Shown: in pieces, positions 26,101-35,479 of the stretch | Layout of the letters: each line of letters opens with the position of its first letter | Numbering within the stretch: the stretch's first letter is position 1 | NCBI RefSeq assembly: GCF_030152825.1 | Contig: NZ_JASLIP010000008.1 | Coordinates: 1 to 64,000, forward strand | Direction: 5' to 3' | DNA from: Corynebacterium sp. | GTDB lineage: Bacteria > Actinomycetota > Actinomycetes > Mycobacteriales > Mycobacteriaceae | Length of the DNA: 64,000 nt | The notes under the pieces: generated by a model | Database searches by the model: none | Told to the model about the DNA's origin: nothing | What the model saw: only the letters and a program-made list of their open reading frames with translations | Program-made: the position numbers and the translations under genes

Positions 26101-26397
26101 GTGACTGAGCAACCACAGGTCCGGCTCACCGCCTGGTGCCACGGCCGCGTTCAGGGCGTGGGCTTTCGCTGGTGGGTCGCTGGCCAAGCCAAGGCGCTGG
26201 GGCTGACCGGCTCGGCCACGAACTATCCAGATGGGCGGGTGCTCGTTGTCGCGGAGGGGGCGCGACACTTGGCCGAAGAATTGCTCGACCGGCTCCAGCC
26301 CGGTGCGTTGACGAACCCGCAACGCCCGGGTCAGGTCACCACCGTCGTGGAGCTGTGGGGCGAGCCCAAGGGCGCGGAGGGCTTCGAGCGCCGCTAG
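26101..26397 (+). CDS. acyP: Acylphosphatase
   Basis: A 98-residue acylphosphatase that hydrolyses carboxyl-phosphate bonds. The catalytic Arg is in GRVQGVGFRWWV and the Asn in GSATNYPDGRVLVV. The GTG start at 26101 has AAGGAG 8-9 nt upstream. It immediately precedes smc, the same order as in M. tuberculosis. Confidence 0.93.
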   Translation: MTEQPQVRLTAWCHGRVQGVGFRWWVAGQAKALGLTGSATNYPDGRVLVVAEGARHLAEELLDRLQPGALTNPQRPGQVTTVVELWGEPKGAEGFERR

Positions 26398-26439
26398 TGC
26401 GTGGGAAGCCTGCGCTTAGAGCTTGTCCGCGCGCACCGT

Positions 26440-26445
26440 TAAGAT
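26440..26445 (+). promoter_or_regulatory. smc -10 box (leaderless)
   Basis: TAAGAT with 6 nt to the ATG of smc, and no ribosome site. Confidence 0.55.
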
Positions 26446-26451
26446 AACGGC

Positions 26452-29400
26452 ATGCACTTAAAGTCGTTGACTCTCAAAGGATTCAAGTCCTTTGCATCTT
26501 CAACGACCCTGAAACTCGAGCCGGGGATCTGCGCCGTCGTCGGCCCCAATGGCTCGGGCAAGTCCAATGTCGTCGACGCCCTGGCATGGGTGATGGGGGA
26601 GCAGGGGGCGAAGACCCTGCGCGGCGGCAAGATGGAGGACGTCATCTTCGCCGGTGCCGGTGACCGCAAACCGCTGGGGCGCGCGGAGGTTACCCTCGTC
26701 ATCGACAACTCCGACGGCAAGCTGCCGATCGAGTACTCCGAGGTCGCGGTCACCCGCCGCATGTTCCGCGACGGGGCCAGCGAATACGAGATCAACGGCG
26801 CCAAAGCCCGGCTCATGGATATCCAAGAGCTGCTGAGCGACTCGGGCATCGGCCGCGAAATGCACGTCATCGTCGGTCAGGGAAGGCTCTCCCAAATCCT
26901 GGAGTCCAAGCCCGAGGAGCGCCGCGCCTTCATCGAGGAGGCCGCTGGCGTGCTGAAGCACCGGCGTCGCAAGGAGAAGGCGCAGCGCAAGCTGGTCGGC
27001 ATGCAGGCCAACCTGGACCGCCTCCAGGACCTCACCGATGAGCTGCACTGCCAGCTGGGGCCGCTGGCCCGGCAGGCCGACGCCGCGCAGCGGGCGTCCA
27101 CCGTGCAGGCCACCATCCGGGACCGTCGCACGGTGCTGGCCGCCCACCACGTCCGCACCTTGTCGGAGAACCTCCACGAGGCCAATGCCGAGGCCGAACG
27201 GCTCATCGAGGAGCGCGAATACCTCACCGAGCAGCTCGAAGAGCACTCCGGCGAGCTCGCCGAGGTGGAAGAAGAGCTGCGCACCGCGTTGGAAGACGCG
27301 GAGTGCGCCCGCACCCTCTGGTACCGGCTCTCGGCGGTCGCGGAAAAGAACTCCGCCTCCCTGCGCATCGCGGCCGATCGCGCACAAGCCAGCGAGGAGA
27401 CCGCCTGGCTGGGGCCCGACCCTGCTCACTTGCTGGAGCGCGCCGAGCGGGCCGATGCCGAGCAGGAGGAACTCGACGAGGCCGTCGAGATCGCCCAAGA
27501 AAAGCTCGAGGGCATCCGGGAGACCGTCGCCGAGGCTCAGGACGCCGCCCGGCAGGCGGAGAACGAGCACCTCGCCCAGGTCCGGGCCATCGCGGACCGG
27601 CGTGAGGGCGTGGTAAGGCTGCTCTCCCGCCAGGAGGCAGCCAGCGAGCGGTTGGCTAATGCTCAGGCCGAGGTGGAGCGCAGCGAAGAGGCCGTGAGCG
27701 AGCACACCGAGGAGCTGGACAACCTCAGCGAAGAACTCGCGGAAGCCGCCGACGCGTTGGCGGATATCGAGGGTGGGGGCGAGGAACTGCAAGCCACTGC
27801 AGAGCAGCTCGCCCGCGAGGTGCAGACCGTCGAGCAGCGCGCGGAGGAGCTGCGCAACCAGGAACGCGCGCTGGAGCGAGAAATCGCTGGCTTGGAAGCC
27901 ACCATCACCGGCTGGCAGGAGCGGCTGCGCCCCACCGACGGTGCTGCCCGCGCGACTACCGCCGCCGAGGAGCAGGGGCATGCGGTGAGCACTCTGGCGG
28001 AGAACCTCACGGTCACCGGCGACTGGTCCGCCGCCGTCGCCGCCGTGTTGGGCGCCATCGCGCCCACCGGGGTGGTGACTGCATCAGACGATGCCGTCCT
28101 CAGTGCGCTCGAGGGCAGCGACGAGGGCCGCGCCCTCGTCATCGAATCCGGAGCCGAGGCCGAGGGCAAGGCCGGCTGGCGCTTGGACGCGACCCTGCCC
28201 GCGGGGCAGTGGCTGCTGGACGTCATCGAGCCCAGCCCGGAGGTAGCCGCCCCGCTAAACGCGATGCTCGTCGACGTCGTCGCCGTGGCAGACGCCGCTG
28301 AAGCTCGCCGCGTCGTGACCGCCGACACCAGGCTGCGGGCAGTGACCAAGGTCGGCAGCCTCTTCGGCCCCGGTTGGTTCGCGGCCGGCCGCGGGGGAGC
28401 CACCCCAGCGGTGGAGCTTGCTGCGAAGATTGACCAGGCCACCGCGGACGTCGCCGAAAAGAAGGAACAGCTCGCAGACCTGAAGGCGAGCCTCGACGCC
28501 GCGCTGGAAACCACTGCGGAGTGCCGCGCCGCAGCCAGCAGCGCGAAGGCCTCCGTCCAGGAACAACGGGCACGCGTCCAGGCGGCCCAGCACCGCTTCA
28601 AGGCGGCGGAGAACGCAGAGGAGTCGGCCCGCCGTAGCCTCGAGCGCGCCACCACCCAACGCAACCAGGCAGAGGAGCGGGCCCGGCAAGCTGATGAGGA
28701 ACTCGCCGAGGTGCGGGATCGTCTCTCGCGCGTGCAGGAGCCCGCGGAGCAGGAGGAACCCTCCACTGCGCAGCGCGACCGCACGGCTCAAGAGCTCACC
28801 CAGGCAAAGGCCATGGAGATGGATGTGCGCCTGCAACTGCGCACGGCAGAGGAGCGCGCCGCCGCCACTCGCGGCAAGGCGGAAAACCTGCGGCGCCAGG
28901 CCCGCCAGGAGGAGGCCTCTCGCAAACAGCACGAGATCGCGAGGGCCCGTCGTGAAGCGAAGCGCCAGGCCGCGCTCATCGTGCAGGAACAGGCCGAACG
29001 CGTCGGCCAGCGCATCGCCGATGCGCTCCACCGGGCACAGGAGTCCCGCACCCTGACCGAGCAGGCGCACCGCCAATGGCAGGAACGGATGCGCCAGCAA
29101 AAGGCTGAGGTCAATAAGTACAACAGCCAGCTCGGGGCGGTTACCCAGCGGGCCCATGAGGCGGAGCTGAAGCGCAACCAGGCACAGCTCAAGCTCGAGC
29201 AGGCCGCAGAATCCGCGATGGAGCAGCTCACCATGACTCCCGAGCAGCTGCTGGCTGTTGAACTCCCGGAGGATTTCGACCAGGCCACAGCCCGTAAGGA
29301 GCTCAAGCAGGCGGAGAAGGACCTGAACTCCCTCGGCAAGGTCAACCCCTTGGCTCTGGAGGAGTACAAGGCGCTGGAGGAACGCTATTCCTTCCTCGCC

Positions 29401-29940
29401 AGCCAGCTGGACGACGTTCAGCGAGCCCGTGAGGACCTCAACGGGGTCATCAAGGATGTGGATAACACCATCCTCACCCTCTTCGTGGAAGCTTGGCACG
29501 ACGTGGAGGAGCAGTTCCCCAAGGTCTTCGAGACCCTCTTCCCGGGTGGGTCCGGCCGACTGGTGCTCACTGACCCGGAGGACATGCTTACCACCGGCAT
29601 CGAGGTGGAGGCACGCCCGCCGGGCAAGAAGGTCAAGCGGCTTAGCCTGCTCTCCGGCGGTGAGAAGTCGCTGACCGCGCTGGCCCTGCTCGTCGCCATC
29701 TTCCGTGCGCGCCCCAGCCCCTTCTACGTCATGGACGAGGTCGAGGCCGCACTGGACGACGTCAACCTGCGCCGCCTGATCGCGCTGTTCGAGGAGCTGC
29801 GTAAGGACTCCCAGCTGATCGTGATCACGCACCAGAAACCGACGATGGATGTGGCCAATGTTCTCTACGGCGTGACCATGCGCGGGGACGGCGTGACGCG
29901 CGTTATTTCGCAGCGCATGAAGCCACTGGAAGCCGGTTAG
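26452..29940 (+). CDS. smc: Chromosome segregation ATPase SMC
   Basis: A 1162-residue condensin subunit that organises and segregates the chromosome. The head is split: Walker A GPNGSGKSNVVDALAW near residue 32 and, at the C-terminus, the signature LSLLSGGEKSLTALALL and Walker B FYVMDEVEAALDD. Between them are two long coiled coils (about 165-500 and 660-1000), rich in Glu, Ala, Arg and Gln, and a hinge domain (about 505-650) around VVTASDDAVLSALEG. The length is standard. scpA and scpB are not in this window. A weak hairpin follows the gene. Confidence 0.97.
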   Translation: MHLKSLTLKGFKSFASSTTLKLEPGICAVVGPNGSGKSNVVDALAWVMGEQGAKTLRGGKMEDVIFAGAGDRKPLGRAEVTLVIDNSDGKLPIEYSEVAVTRRMFRDGASEYEINGAKARLMDIQELLSDSGIGREMHVIVGQGRLSQILESKPEERRAFIEEAAGVLKHRRRKEKAQRKLVGMQANLDRLQDLTDELHCQLGPLARQADAAQRASTVQATIRDRRTVLAAHHVRTLSENLHEANAEAERLIEEREYLTEQLEEHSGELAEVEEELRTALEDAECARTLWYRLSAVAEKNSASLRIAADRAQASEETAWLGPDPAHLLERAERADAEQEELDEAVEIAQEKLEGIRETVAEAQDAARQAENEHLAQVRAIADRREGVVRLLSRQEAASERLANAQAEVERSEEAVSEHTEELDNLSEELAEAADALADIEGGGEELQATAEQLAREVQTVEQRAEELRNQERALEREIAGLEATITGWQERLRPTDGAARATTAAEEQGHAVSTLAENLTVTGDWSAAVAAVLGAIAPTGVVTASDDAVLSALEGSDEGRALVIESGAEAEGKAGWRLDATLPAGQWLLDVIEPSPEVAAPLNAMLVDVVAVADAAEARRVVTADTRLRAVTKVGSLFGPGWFAAGRGGATPAVELAAKIDQATADVAEKKEQLADLKASLDAALETTAECRAAASSAKASVQEQRARVQAAQHRFKAAENAEESARRSLERATTQRNQAEERARQADEELAEVRDRLSRVQEPAEQEEPSTAQRDRTAQELTQAKAMEMDVRLQLRTAEERAAATRGKAENLRRQARQEEASRKQHEIARARREAKRQAALIVQEQAERVGQRIADALHRAQESRTLTEQAHRQWQERMRQQKAEVNKYNSQLGAVTQRAHEAELKRNQAQLKLEQAAESAMEQLTMTPEQLLAVELPEDFDQATARKELKQAEKDLNSLGKVNPLALEEYKALEERYSFLASQLDDVQRAREDLNGVIKDVDNTILTLFVEAWHDVEEQFPKVFETLFPGGSGRLVLTDPEDMLTTGIEVEARPPGKKVKRLSLLSGGEKSLTALALLVAIFRARPSPFYVMDEVEAALDDVNLRRLIALFEELRKDSQLIVITHQKPTMDVANVLYGVTMRGDGVTRVISQRMKPLEAG

Positions 29941-29976
29941 CCCAGGCCATCCCGCACACAGGGGGAGCGGGCTGGG
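29941..29976 (+). terminator. Hairpin after smc, weak
   Basis: CCCAG and CCCGC pair with GCGGG and CTGGG, with a 5-nt bulge on the left arm. No T-run follows. It may reduce read-through into the next gene, which has its own promoter. Confidence 0.3.
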
Positions 29977-30005
29977 GCGCGCGGAATCATCGCGGGGGCA
30001 AAGGC

Positions 30006-30011
30006 TAGGAT
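30006..30011 (+). promoter_or_regulatory. -10 box of the large unknown gene (leaderless)
   Basis: TAGGAT, a strong actinobacterial -10, with 8 nt to the GTG at 30020. It overlaps the TTG at 30011, so that TTG cannot be the start of a transcript made from this promoter. Confidence 0.55.
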
Positions 30012-30019
30012 TGGCGGAC

Positions 30020-33000
30020 GTGACTACCAGCCCGATTACAGACCTGAATGACACGCTCCTTGCCTGGGCCTCCAGCGCCGAGGCGGAACTCGCGACGAAA
30101 CTCAAGGACGTGCAGCTTTTTGTTGAGCTGGACATCAATGGTGATGAGCTCGAGCGGCTCACCCGCTTCTATGGCACCTTCCTAGGCCGCCAGATCACCG
30201 CGGGGGCAGACGATGCCGCGCTACTGCAGACCTGCCCGGCGTTGACCGCCGCGGTGCTGATCTCGCGCGCCGCGAAGCTCAACGAGGTTCCCCAGGTGGC
30301 CGCCGAATTCTGGGCCGGGCTCGGCCTGGAGGCCACCGAGGACCGGGTGGCACTCATCGAAGGCCACTTCGCGGAGATTCTGCAGGCGGCTGGGCTGGAC
30401 CCGATGGACGACCTCGCCGGCGGTCCGGACGGTGAGATGGGGCGGCTCTTCGGGCACGTGGGCATCGCCAGCGACTGGACGCCGGAGCTCATTGAGCTCA
30501 TCGACACTCGTCGCAAGTCGGGAGAGGCTGCCGAGGACCTCAGCGAGGAAGCGGCCGCGGTCGTCGCAGAGCTGGCCACACAGCGCCTGCAGCTAGGGCC
30601 GCTGTGCGCGACCTCCCCGGAACTGGCCCAAAAGCTGACCGAGCCGGTCGTCCGGGTGGTGCACCAGGGGGCCGAGGAAGGGCAGTGGCACCGGGCACTG
30701 CAGAAGAACTCCGTCTTCCCGCTGGTCGCCGAGGAGATCGCGGCGGAGCTGCGGGAGCGCCCCATCGGCACCGTGGATCGCCGCTACACGGTGGGCGTGG
30801 CCCACGCGGAGGATCGGCCGCGCCTGCGCCTCGATGTGCTGCGCCGCAGGGTGCTGTTGCGCCTGCCGGAGCAGGAGCTGGCAGATAGCCACTTCACCAA
30901 CCCCGATGAGGTGCGGTGGCGACTGGACTTCGACGGCAGCCCGTCCGCATTCATCACCAGTAAGGCGGACCGCCCGGGCGCGAAGACCAGCGAGATTTTC
31001 GACATTCCGGTGCGCCGGCCCCTGCGTGAGATTTGGGTGCGCAACGTTGCCTCCCGAGAGCAGTGGCAGGTCTCCATGGTCAGCACGGATGATCCCAGCC
31101 TGATCTTCACCGAGCGCGGCGGCGACCTGACGGAGATGGCCACCCTGCACCACGCCACGGTGTGGGTGGTCTGCCCCACCGACGCCCGCGCGGTGGACCC
31201 GGTGAGCGACCAGGAGATCCCGGTACTCGAGGAGCATGAGGTCAAGGCCTGGGAAGGCTGGACGATCCGCCTGCTGGATCTCTCCGAAGCTCTCTCGTTG
31301 CATATCGAGCGCCCGGGGGAGCGCCGCCCGTCGATCGGGAGCGTGCGCGCCGTCGACCCGCGGCAGCGTGTGCGGTTTGTTGAGCCGGGTCAGCACGTCC
31401 CGGGGCTGCGCACCCAGTCTGGTCGCCCGATTCTCTCCGAGTCCCTGCTCGTGGAGTTCCCGCCGACCCAGTCGGGAGCGGTCGAGACCTGGTTCTTGAC
31501 GATCGGCGCCTACGCAGGCCCGGGCGAGTACGGCGACACGGTCGCCGATGAGGAACCCCTGGAGGTTCCGCCAGAGGGCGGGTCCTTCGAGGTCTTCGAC
31601 CCGGAGGCTTATGACAGCCCATGGGCGGGCGAGTACCTGGTGCGCTTGCGCGGGCCACGCAACGAGTCCTTCCGGCACGAGTACGCCCTGGTTGAGGGGC
31701 TCAGCACGGAGGTCGAGATCGATGGCCCCTCCGCACTAACCCGGCTGCCGCAGGCCGGAGGCCTCAGCCCAACCACGGTGAAGCTGCTCGCCGGTGATAA
31801 GCCCTTCTCCCGCCGGGTGAAGGCCACCGTCGGGCCTGATCAGAAGTACGTCACCACGGTTGTGGAAACCGATGCCGGCGACGCGCTGCCGGTCGTCGTG
31901 CACCCACCACGGCTGCGCTACCAGCTCACGCTGCGTGGCGAGGAGCCGATGTGGCGCACGGAAGCCGTGCGCACCAGCTCCTCCTGGCTGGACCAGGACA
32001 CCAAGTTCCGCGTCCGCCCCGGCAGCCCCCTGGACCAGCCGCTCGAACGCCCTAGCCTCGTCATCCGCGACCGCCACGGCGCCCCGGTGCGCACGCTGAA
32101 GCTGGAGACCGAGGACAACATCACCTGGTCTGCGGAGCTTTCCGCCGCAGCGTCCTCCCTCGCCGTGATGTCGCAGGGCAGCTTCGAGCTGGAGTTCATC
32201 GACTCGGTGGCCCGCCGCCGCGTCTCCGTCCGACTGGCGAACATCATCCCGGCACCGACCTGGAATGTGTCCTACGCCGACGGTTCGCTCGTCTTCGACA
32301 CGGGCGCGGATGCCGACGCCCCCGACCTCGGCTGCTGGAGCGCGTGGGTCTGGCCCGTCACGGCACCGTGGCAGCCCGCCCGCACCGTCACCATCGGCGC
32401 GACGGGTGAGCCTGTCGAGCTTCCCGCCGAGCTGCAGGACGCCGGACCGCTCGCCGTTCAGCTGTTCGCGCCGGATCGTTTCTCCTTCCTCCGTCCGCCC
32501 TCCGGCCCGGGCGAGCGCGCGCAGACCGTCGAGGCCGAAGGCTACTTCGGGCGAGGGGAGGACACCCCGTGGTCGCACCTGTCCGCCTTCCTCGTCGGGG
32601 AGGCCGAGCAGGCCCCGTCCGACCCAGAAATCCTGCCGACCCTGTGGGACGTGCAGGCCGGTTGGCTGCAGAAGCGCGCCCAGGTGCCGCCTGCGCTCTC
32701 TCAGCGGGTGCGCGAGGCGCTGACCCACGATGCGCGCGCGTCGGTGCACGCGATGGGACGCTCGCTGGTCGCCACCGCGGATCGGCCGGCGCAGTTCATC
32801 GCCTCCGGCCTGGTGCATTCCTCCTTCGACGTCACCCAGGAGGAGCTGATGAGCCCCGCGGAGCAGAAGCGGGACGAGATCGGCACCCCGTGGATCCATG
32901 CCCTGGATATCCTGGGCGCGATCGCTCGACTGGATGAGGATGACGCCGAGCAGCTGCCGAGTATCAAGGCGCTGAAGAAGCAGCTGGCAGCCACCGCCGG

Positions 33001-33574
33001 TGAGGGGGCCGTCAAGACCCTGGAGATGGGGCACGACCGCTCCCTGGAGAACTCCTGCATCGACGCCACCACCGTCCAGATCGCGCACATGAACGAAGAT
33101 CAGCAGAAGGCGGTGCTCGCCATGTTCTTCGGCGACGCCGGTCTGGTCCCGGGTGCGATTTCGGATGAGAACAGCCGACTCATCGCCGTGTTCGATACCT
33201 TCACCCACCGTGTGGCGCTCTCCGAGCTTCTCGGGGACCCGACGTTGATGACGACGGCGGTGGCGGTGCTGCGCCGGATCAAGTCCGCGAACCGTCAGCT
33301 GTACCTGTCCGCGCGGGTGCGTTTCGAACGCCTCGACGGGGTGGATACCGATGATCCGCAGAACCGCTGGGCACTGGCGCCGGTGATCTCCATGGTCTTC
33401 GCGCTGGCCACGCGCATGTACGCGCACGGCCACCTGCCGACCCTGGGCAAGCTGCCGCAGGCCTATGAGGGCTGGGCGAAGATGGCCCAGCTGGTTCCCG
33501 ACCTCGTGACCGGCGATGTGGTCCTCGCCGATGCGATGGTTCTCGGTGTGTTCGGGCCAAATCTGAAAGACTAG
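30020..33574 (+). CDS. Large protein of unknown function between smc and ftsY
   Basis: A 1184-residue protein that I do not recognise. No signal peptide, transmembrane segment, Walker motif or zinc cluster is visible, so it is probably cytosolic. Three regions can be seen: an alpha-helical, acidic N-terminal part (about 1-250); a long beta-rich part (about 253-845) with alternating hydrophobic strands and several Ig-like patterns, such as GEYLVRLRGPRNESFRHEY and GCWSAWVWPVTAPWQ; and a helical C-terminal part (about 890-1184). Base composition and codon use resemble the neighbours. GTG 30020 is chosen from the promoter. ftsY starts 5 nt after its stop, so the two are probably co-transcribed. 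In M. tuberculosis smc is followed directly by ftsY. Confidence 0.85.
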   Translation: MTTSPITDLNDTLLAWASSAEAELATKLKDVQLFVELDINGDELERLTRFYGTFLGRQITAGADDAALLQTCPALTAAVLISRAAKLNEVPQVAAEFWAGLGLEATEDRVALIEGHFAEILQAAGLDPMDDLAGGPDGEMGRLFGHVGIASDWTPELIELIDTRRKSGEAAEDLSEEAAAVVAELATQRLQLGPLCATSPELAQKLTEPVVRVVHQGAEEGQWHRALQKNSVFPLVAEEIAAELRERPIGTVDRRYTVGVAHAEDRPRLRLDVLRRRVLLRLPEQELADSHFTNPDEVRWRLDFDGSPSAFITSKADRPGAKTSEIFDIPVRRPLREIWVRNVASREQWQVSMVSTDDPSLIFTERGGDLTEMATLHHATVWVVCPTDARAVDPVSDQEIPVLEEHEVKAWEGWTIRLLDLSEALSLHIERPGERRPSIGSVRAVDPRQRVRFVEPGQHVPGLRTQSGRPILSESLLVEFPPTQSGAVETWFLTIGAYAGPGEYGDTVADEEPLEVPPEGGSFEVFDPEAYDSPWAGEYLVRLRGPRNESFRHEYALVEGLSTEVEIDGPSALTRLPQAGGLSPTTVKLLAGDKPFSRRVKATVGPDQKYVTTVVETDAGDALPVVVHPPRLRYQLTLRGEEPMWRTEAVRTSSSWLDQDTKFRVRPGSPLDQPLERPSLVIRDRHGAPVRTLKLETEDNITWSAELSAAASSLAVMSQGSFELEFIDSVARRRVSVRLANIIPAPTWNVSYADGSLVFDTGADADAPDLGCWSAWVWPVTAPWQPARTVTIGATGEPVELPAELQDAGPLAVQLFAPDRFSFLRPPSGPGERAQTVEAEGYFGRGEDTPWSHLSAFLVGEAEQAPSDPEILPTLWDVQAGWLQKRAQVPPALSQRVREALTHDARASVHAMGRSLVATADRPAQFIASGLVHSSFDVTQEELMSPAEQKRDEIGTPWIHALDILGAIARLDEDDAEQLPSIKALKKQLAATAGEGAVKTLEMGHDRSLENSCIDATTVQIAHMNEDQQKAVLAMFFGDAGLVPGAISDENSRLIAVFDTFTHRVALSELLGDPTLMTTAVAVLRRIKSANRQLYLSARVRFERLDGVDTDDPQNRWALAPVISMVFALATRMYAHGHLPTLGKLPQAYEGWAKMAQLVPDLVTGDVVLADAMVLGVFGPNLKD

Positions 33575-33579
33575 GGATT

Positions 33580-35262
33580 ATGAACGTTTTCATCTGGGTA
33601 CTCATTGGCCTGGTGGTGCTGGCCGCCATCGTGGCGATCGTCATCGTGGCGGGCCTGCGCCGCAAAAAGTCCAAGCAGATCTCCTTCGAGAAGAGTCCGG
33701 AGATCGAGAAGAAACCGTCTTCGGGCGACTACCAGGCCAAGGGTGGGTTTAACTTCACCTCTGGCGGGGAATCCCCCGCGCCGACCTCGGAGGATGCAGG
33801 CCGCCCGACGATGGATATCGGCGGGGTGAGCGTCCCGGCTCCCTTCGAGAAGGAGAAGAAGGCTCAGCCGCGAGGGGAGGCTCCTGCGGAGTCTTCTGAG
33901 AAGCCGCCACCGGCGAAGGCTGAGCCAGAGCAGCCTGCGGCTGAGAAGGGCGAAGCGGAAAAGGTCGAGGCGGAAGAGCCGGCATCCGTCGCATCCGAGG
34001 AAAAGAAGCCGGTTCCACCAGCAGCGCCCGCTGCCCCGGCAGCCCCTGCCACCGAGCAGGAGAAGCCGGCCGCGGAGAAGGCAGCCGACGAGCCGCAGGG
34101 GGAGCAAGCTGGAAGCGAGAAGCCGGTCACGGCCGAGCCTGCCCCGAAACAGGAGACCACCGCGTCGGCTGATGTCCCGGCTGCGCCGGCCGCGACCCCG
34201 GGAGCGCCTGCCGCGGAGAAGGAGACCGGACAAGACGACGGGACCGCCGCTGCGGCAACGGCTGAGGACGAGCCCGTAGACGCGGTTGAGGACGCCGCCA
34301 CCCCGGCAGAGAAGCAGGAGGCCGCCCGCACCCAGGAGATCGCGCCAGTTGAGGGGCGCCTGGGCAAGCTGCGTGGCCGCATGGCGAAGTCCCAGAACGT
34401 CATCGGTCGCGGCGTGCTCGGCATTCTCAGCGCAGGCGATCTGGATGAGGATGCCTGGGAGGAAATCGAGGACACGCTGCTCATGGCGGACCTCGGTGCC
34501 GACACCACGATGAAGGTCGTGGACTCCCTGCGCGAGCGCATCGCCTCCCAAGGTGTGGAGAGCGAGGAGCAGGCGCGCGCGATGCTGCGCGAGGTGCTCA
34601 TCGAGGCCGGCAAGCCGGAGCTGGACCGCTCCATCAAGGCGATGCCTTATGAGGGTAAGCCGGGCGTGATCATGGTTGTCGGCGTGAACGGTACAGGCAA
34701 GACCACCACCACCGGCAAGCTCTCCCGCGTGCTCGTCGGCATGGGCAAGCACGTAGTGCTGGGCGCTGCCGATACCTTCCGCGCGGCCGCTGCCGACCAG
34801 CTGGAGACCTGGGGCAACCGGGTGGGCGCCCGCACCGTCCGCGGCAAGGAGGGCGCGGATCCGGCGTCCGTGGCCTTCGACTCGGTGAGCCAGGGCATGG
34901 ACGAGCAGGCGGACGTCGTCCTCGTGGATACCGCAGGTCGACTGCACACCTCCGTGGGCCTGATGGATCAGCTCGGCAAGGTCAAGCGCGTCGTGGAGAA
35001 GCGCGCCCGCGTGGACGAGGTGCTGCTCGTGTTGGATGCCACGGTGGGGCAGAACGGGCTGATGCAGGCCCGCGTATTCCGCGATGTCGTGGACATCACC
35101 GGCGTGGTACTGACCAAGCTGGACGGCACGGCCAAGGGCGGCATCGTCTTCCAGGTCCAGGAGGAGCTCGGCGTGCCGGTCAAGCTGGTCGGCCTCGGCG
35201 AGGGAGCGGACGACCTCGCGCCCTTTGAGGTGGAGAGCTTCGTGGACGCGCTCCTGGGCTAA
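33580..35262 (+). CDS. ftsY: Signal recognition particle receptor FtsY
   Basis: A 560-residue SRP receptor GTPase that docks ribosome-nascent chain complexes at the membrane. An N-terminal transmembrane helix (about 4-25) is followed by a basic RRKKSK patch, then a roughly 200-residue linker (about 40-250) made largely of Ala, Glu, Pro and Lys. The NG domain follows: G1 GVNGTGKTTTTGKL at 368, DTFRAAAADQL, DTAGRLHTS and TKLDGTAKGG. The start lies 5 nt after the preceding stop. Two terminator hairpins follow the gene. Confidence 0.96.
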   Translation: MNVFIWVLIGLVVLAAIVAIVIVAGLRRKKSKQISFEKSPEIEKKPSSGDYQAKGGFNFTSGGESPAPTSEDAGRPTMDIGGVSVPAPFEKEKKAQPRGEAPAESSEKPPPAKAEPEQPAAEKGEAEKVEAEEPASVASEEKKPVPPAAPAAPAAPATEQEKPAAEKAADEPQGEQAGSEKPVTAEPAPKQETTASADVPAAPAATPGAPAAEKETGQDDGTAAAATAEDEPVDAVEDAATPAEKQEAARTQEIAPVEGRLGKLRGRMAKSQNVIGRGVLGILSAGDLDEDAWEEIEDTLLMADLGADTTMKVVDSLRERIASQGVESEEQARAMLREVLIEAGKPELDRSIKAMPYEGKPGVIMVVGVNGTGKTTTTGKLSRVLVGMGKHVVLGAADTFRAAAADQLETWGNRVGARTVRGKEGADPASVAFDSVSQGMDEQADVVLVDTAGRLHTSVGLMDQLGKVKRVVEKRARVDEVLLVLDATVGQNGLMQARVFRDVVDITGVVLTKLDGTAKGGIVFQVQEELGVPVKLVGLGEGADDLAPFEVESFVDALLG

Positions 35263-35274
35263 AAAGAGCTTTTC

Positions 35275-35330
35275 AGCCAGGATTTTCTGGCTCGAGCGGC
35301 GGAACCTAGCAACGGGTTCTGCCGCTTTTT
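35275..35330 (+). terminator. Double hairpin terminator after ftsY
   Basis: The first hairpin is AGCCAG/CTGGCT at 35275-35292. The second is AGCGGCGGAACC (35295-35306) with GGTTCTGCCGCT (35315-35326), one G-U pair, followed by a T-run. It is a strong stop before amtB. Confidence 0.82.
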
Positions 35331-35479
35331 CGTTAATTTTTCCTGTTCTAGAGCTCCGCGATAATGATAAATTTATTTTTCGTAATCACGCTCAACTGAT
35401 TACAAGAACACTTTCCAACTGGTTTGTCGATTGAAAGAAATGGACGCCTGATCGTATCGACTGTTAAGGATTCCCAACC

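Noticed and set aside
28255..30162. 635-codon open frame on the minus strand
   Set aside because: Antisense to smc and the following gene; leucine-rich shadow of the smc coiled coil.
35331..35479. AmtR operator upstream of amtB
   Set aside because: The region is AT-rich with CGAT/ATCG fragments, but no sequence gives the spaced CTAT/ATAG arms.
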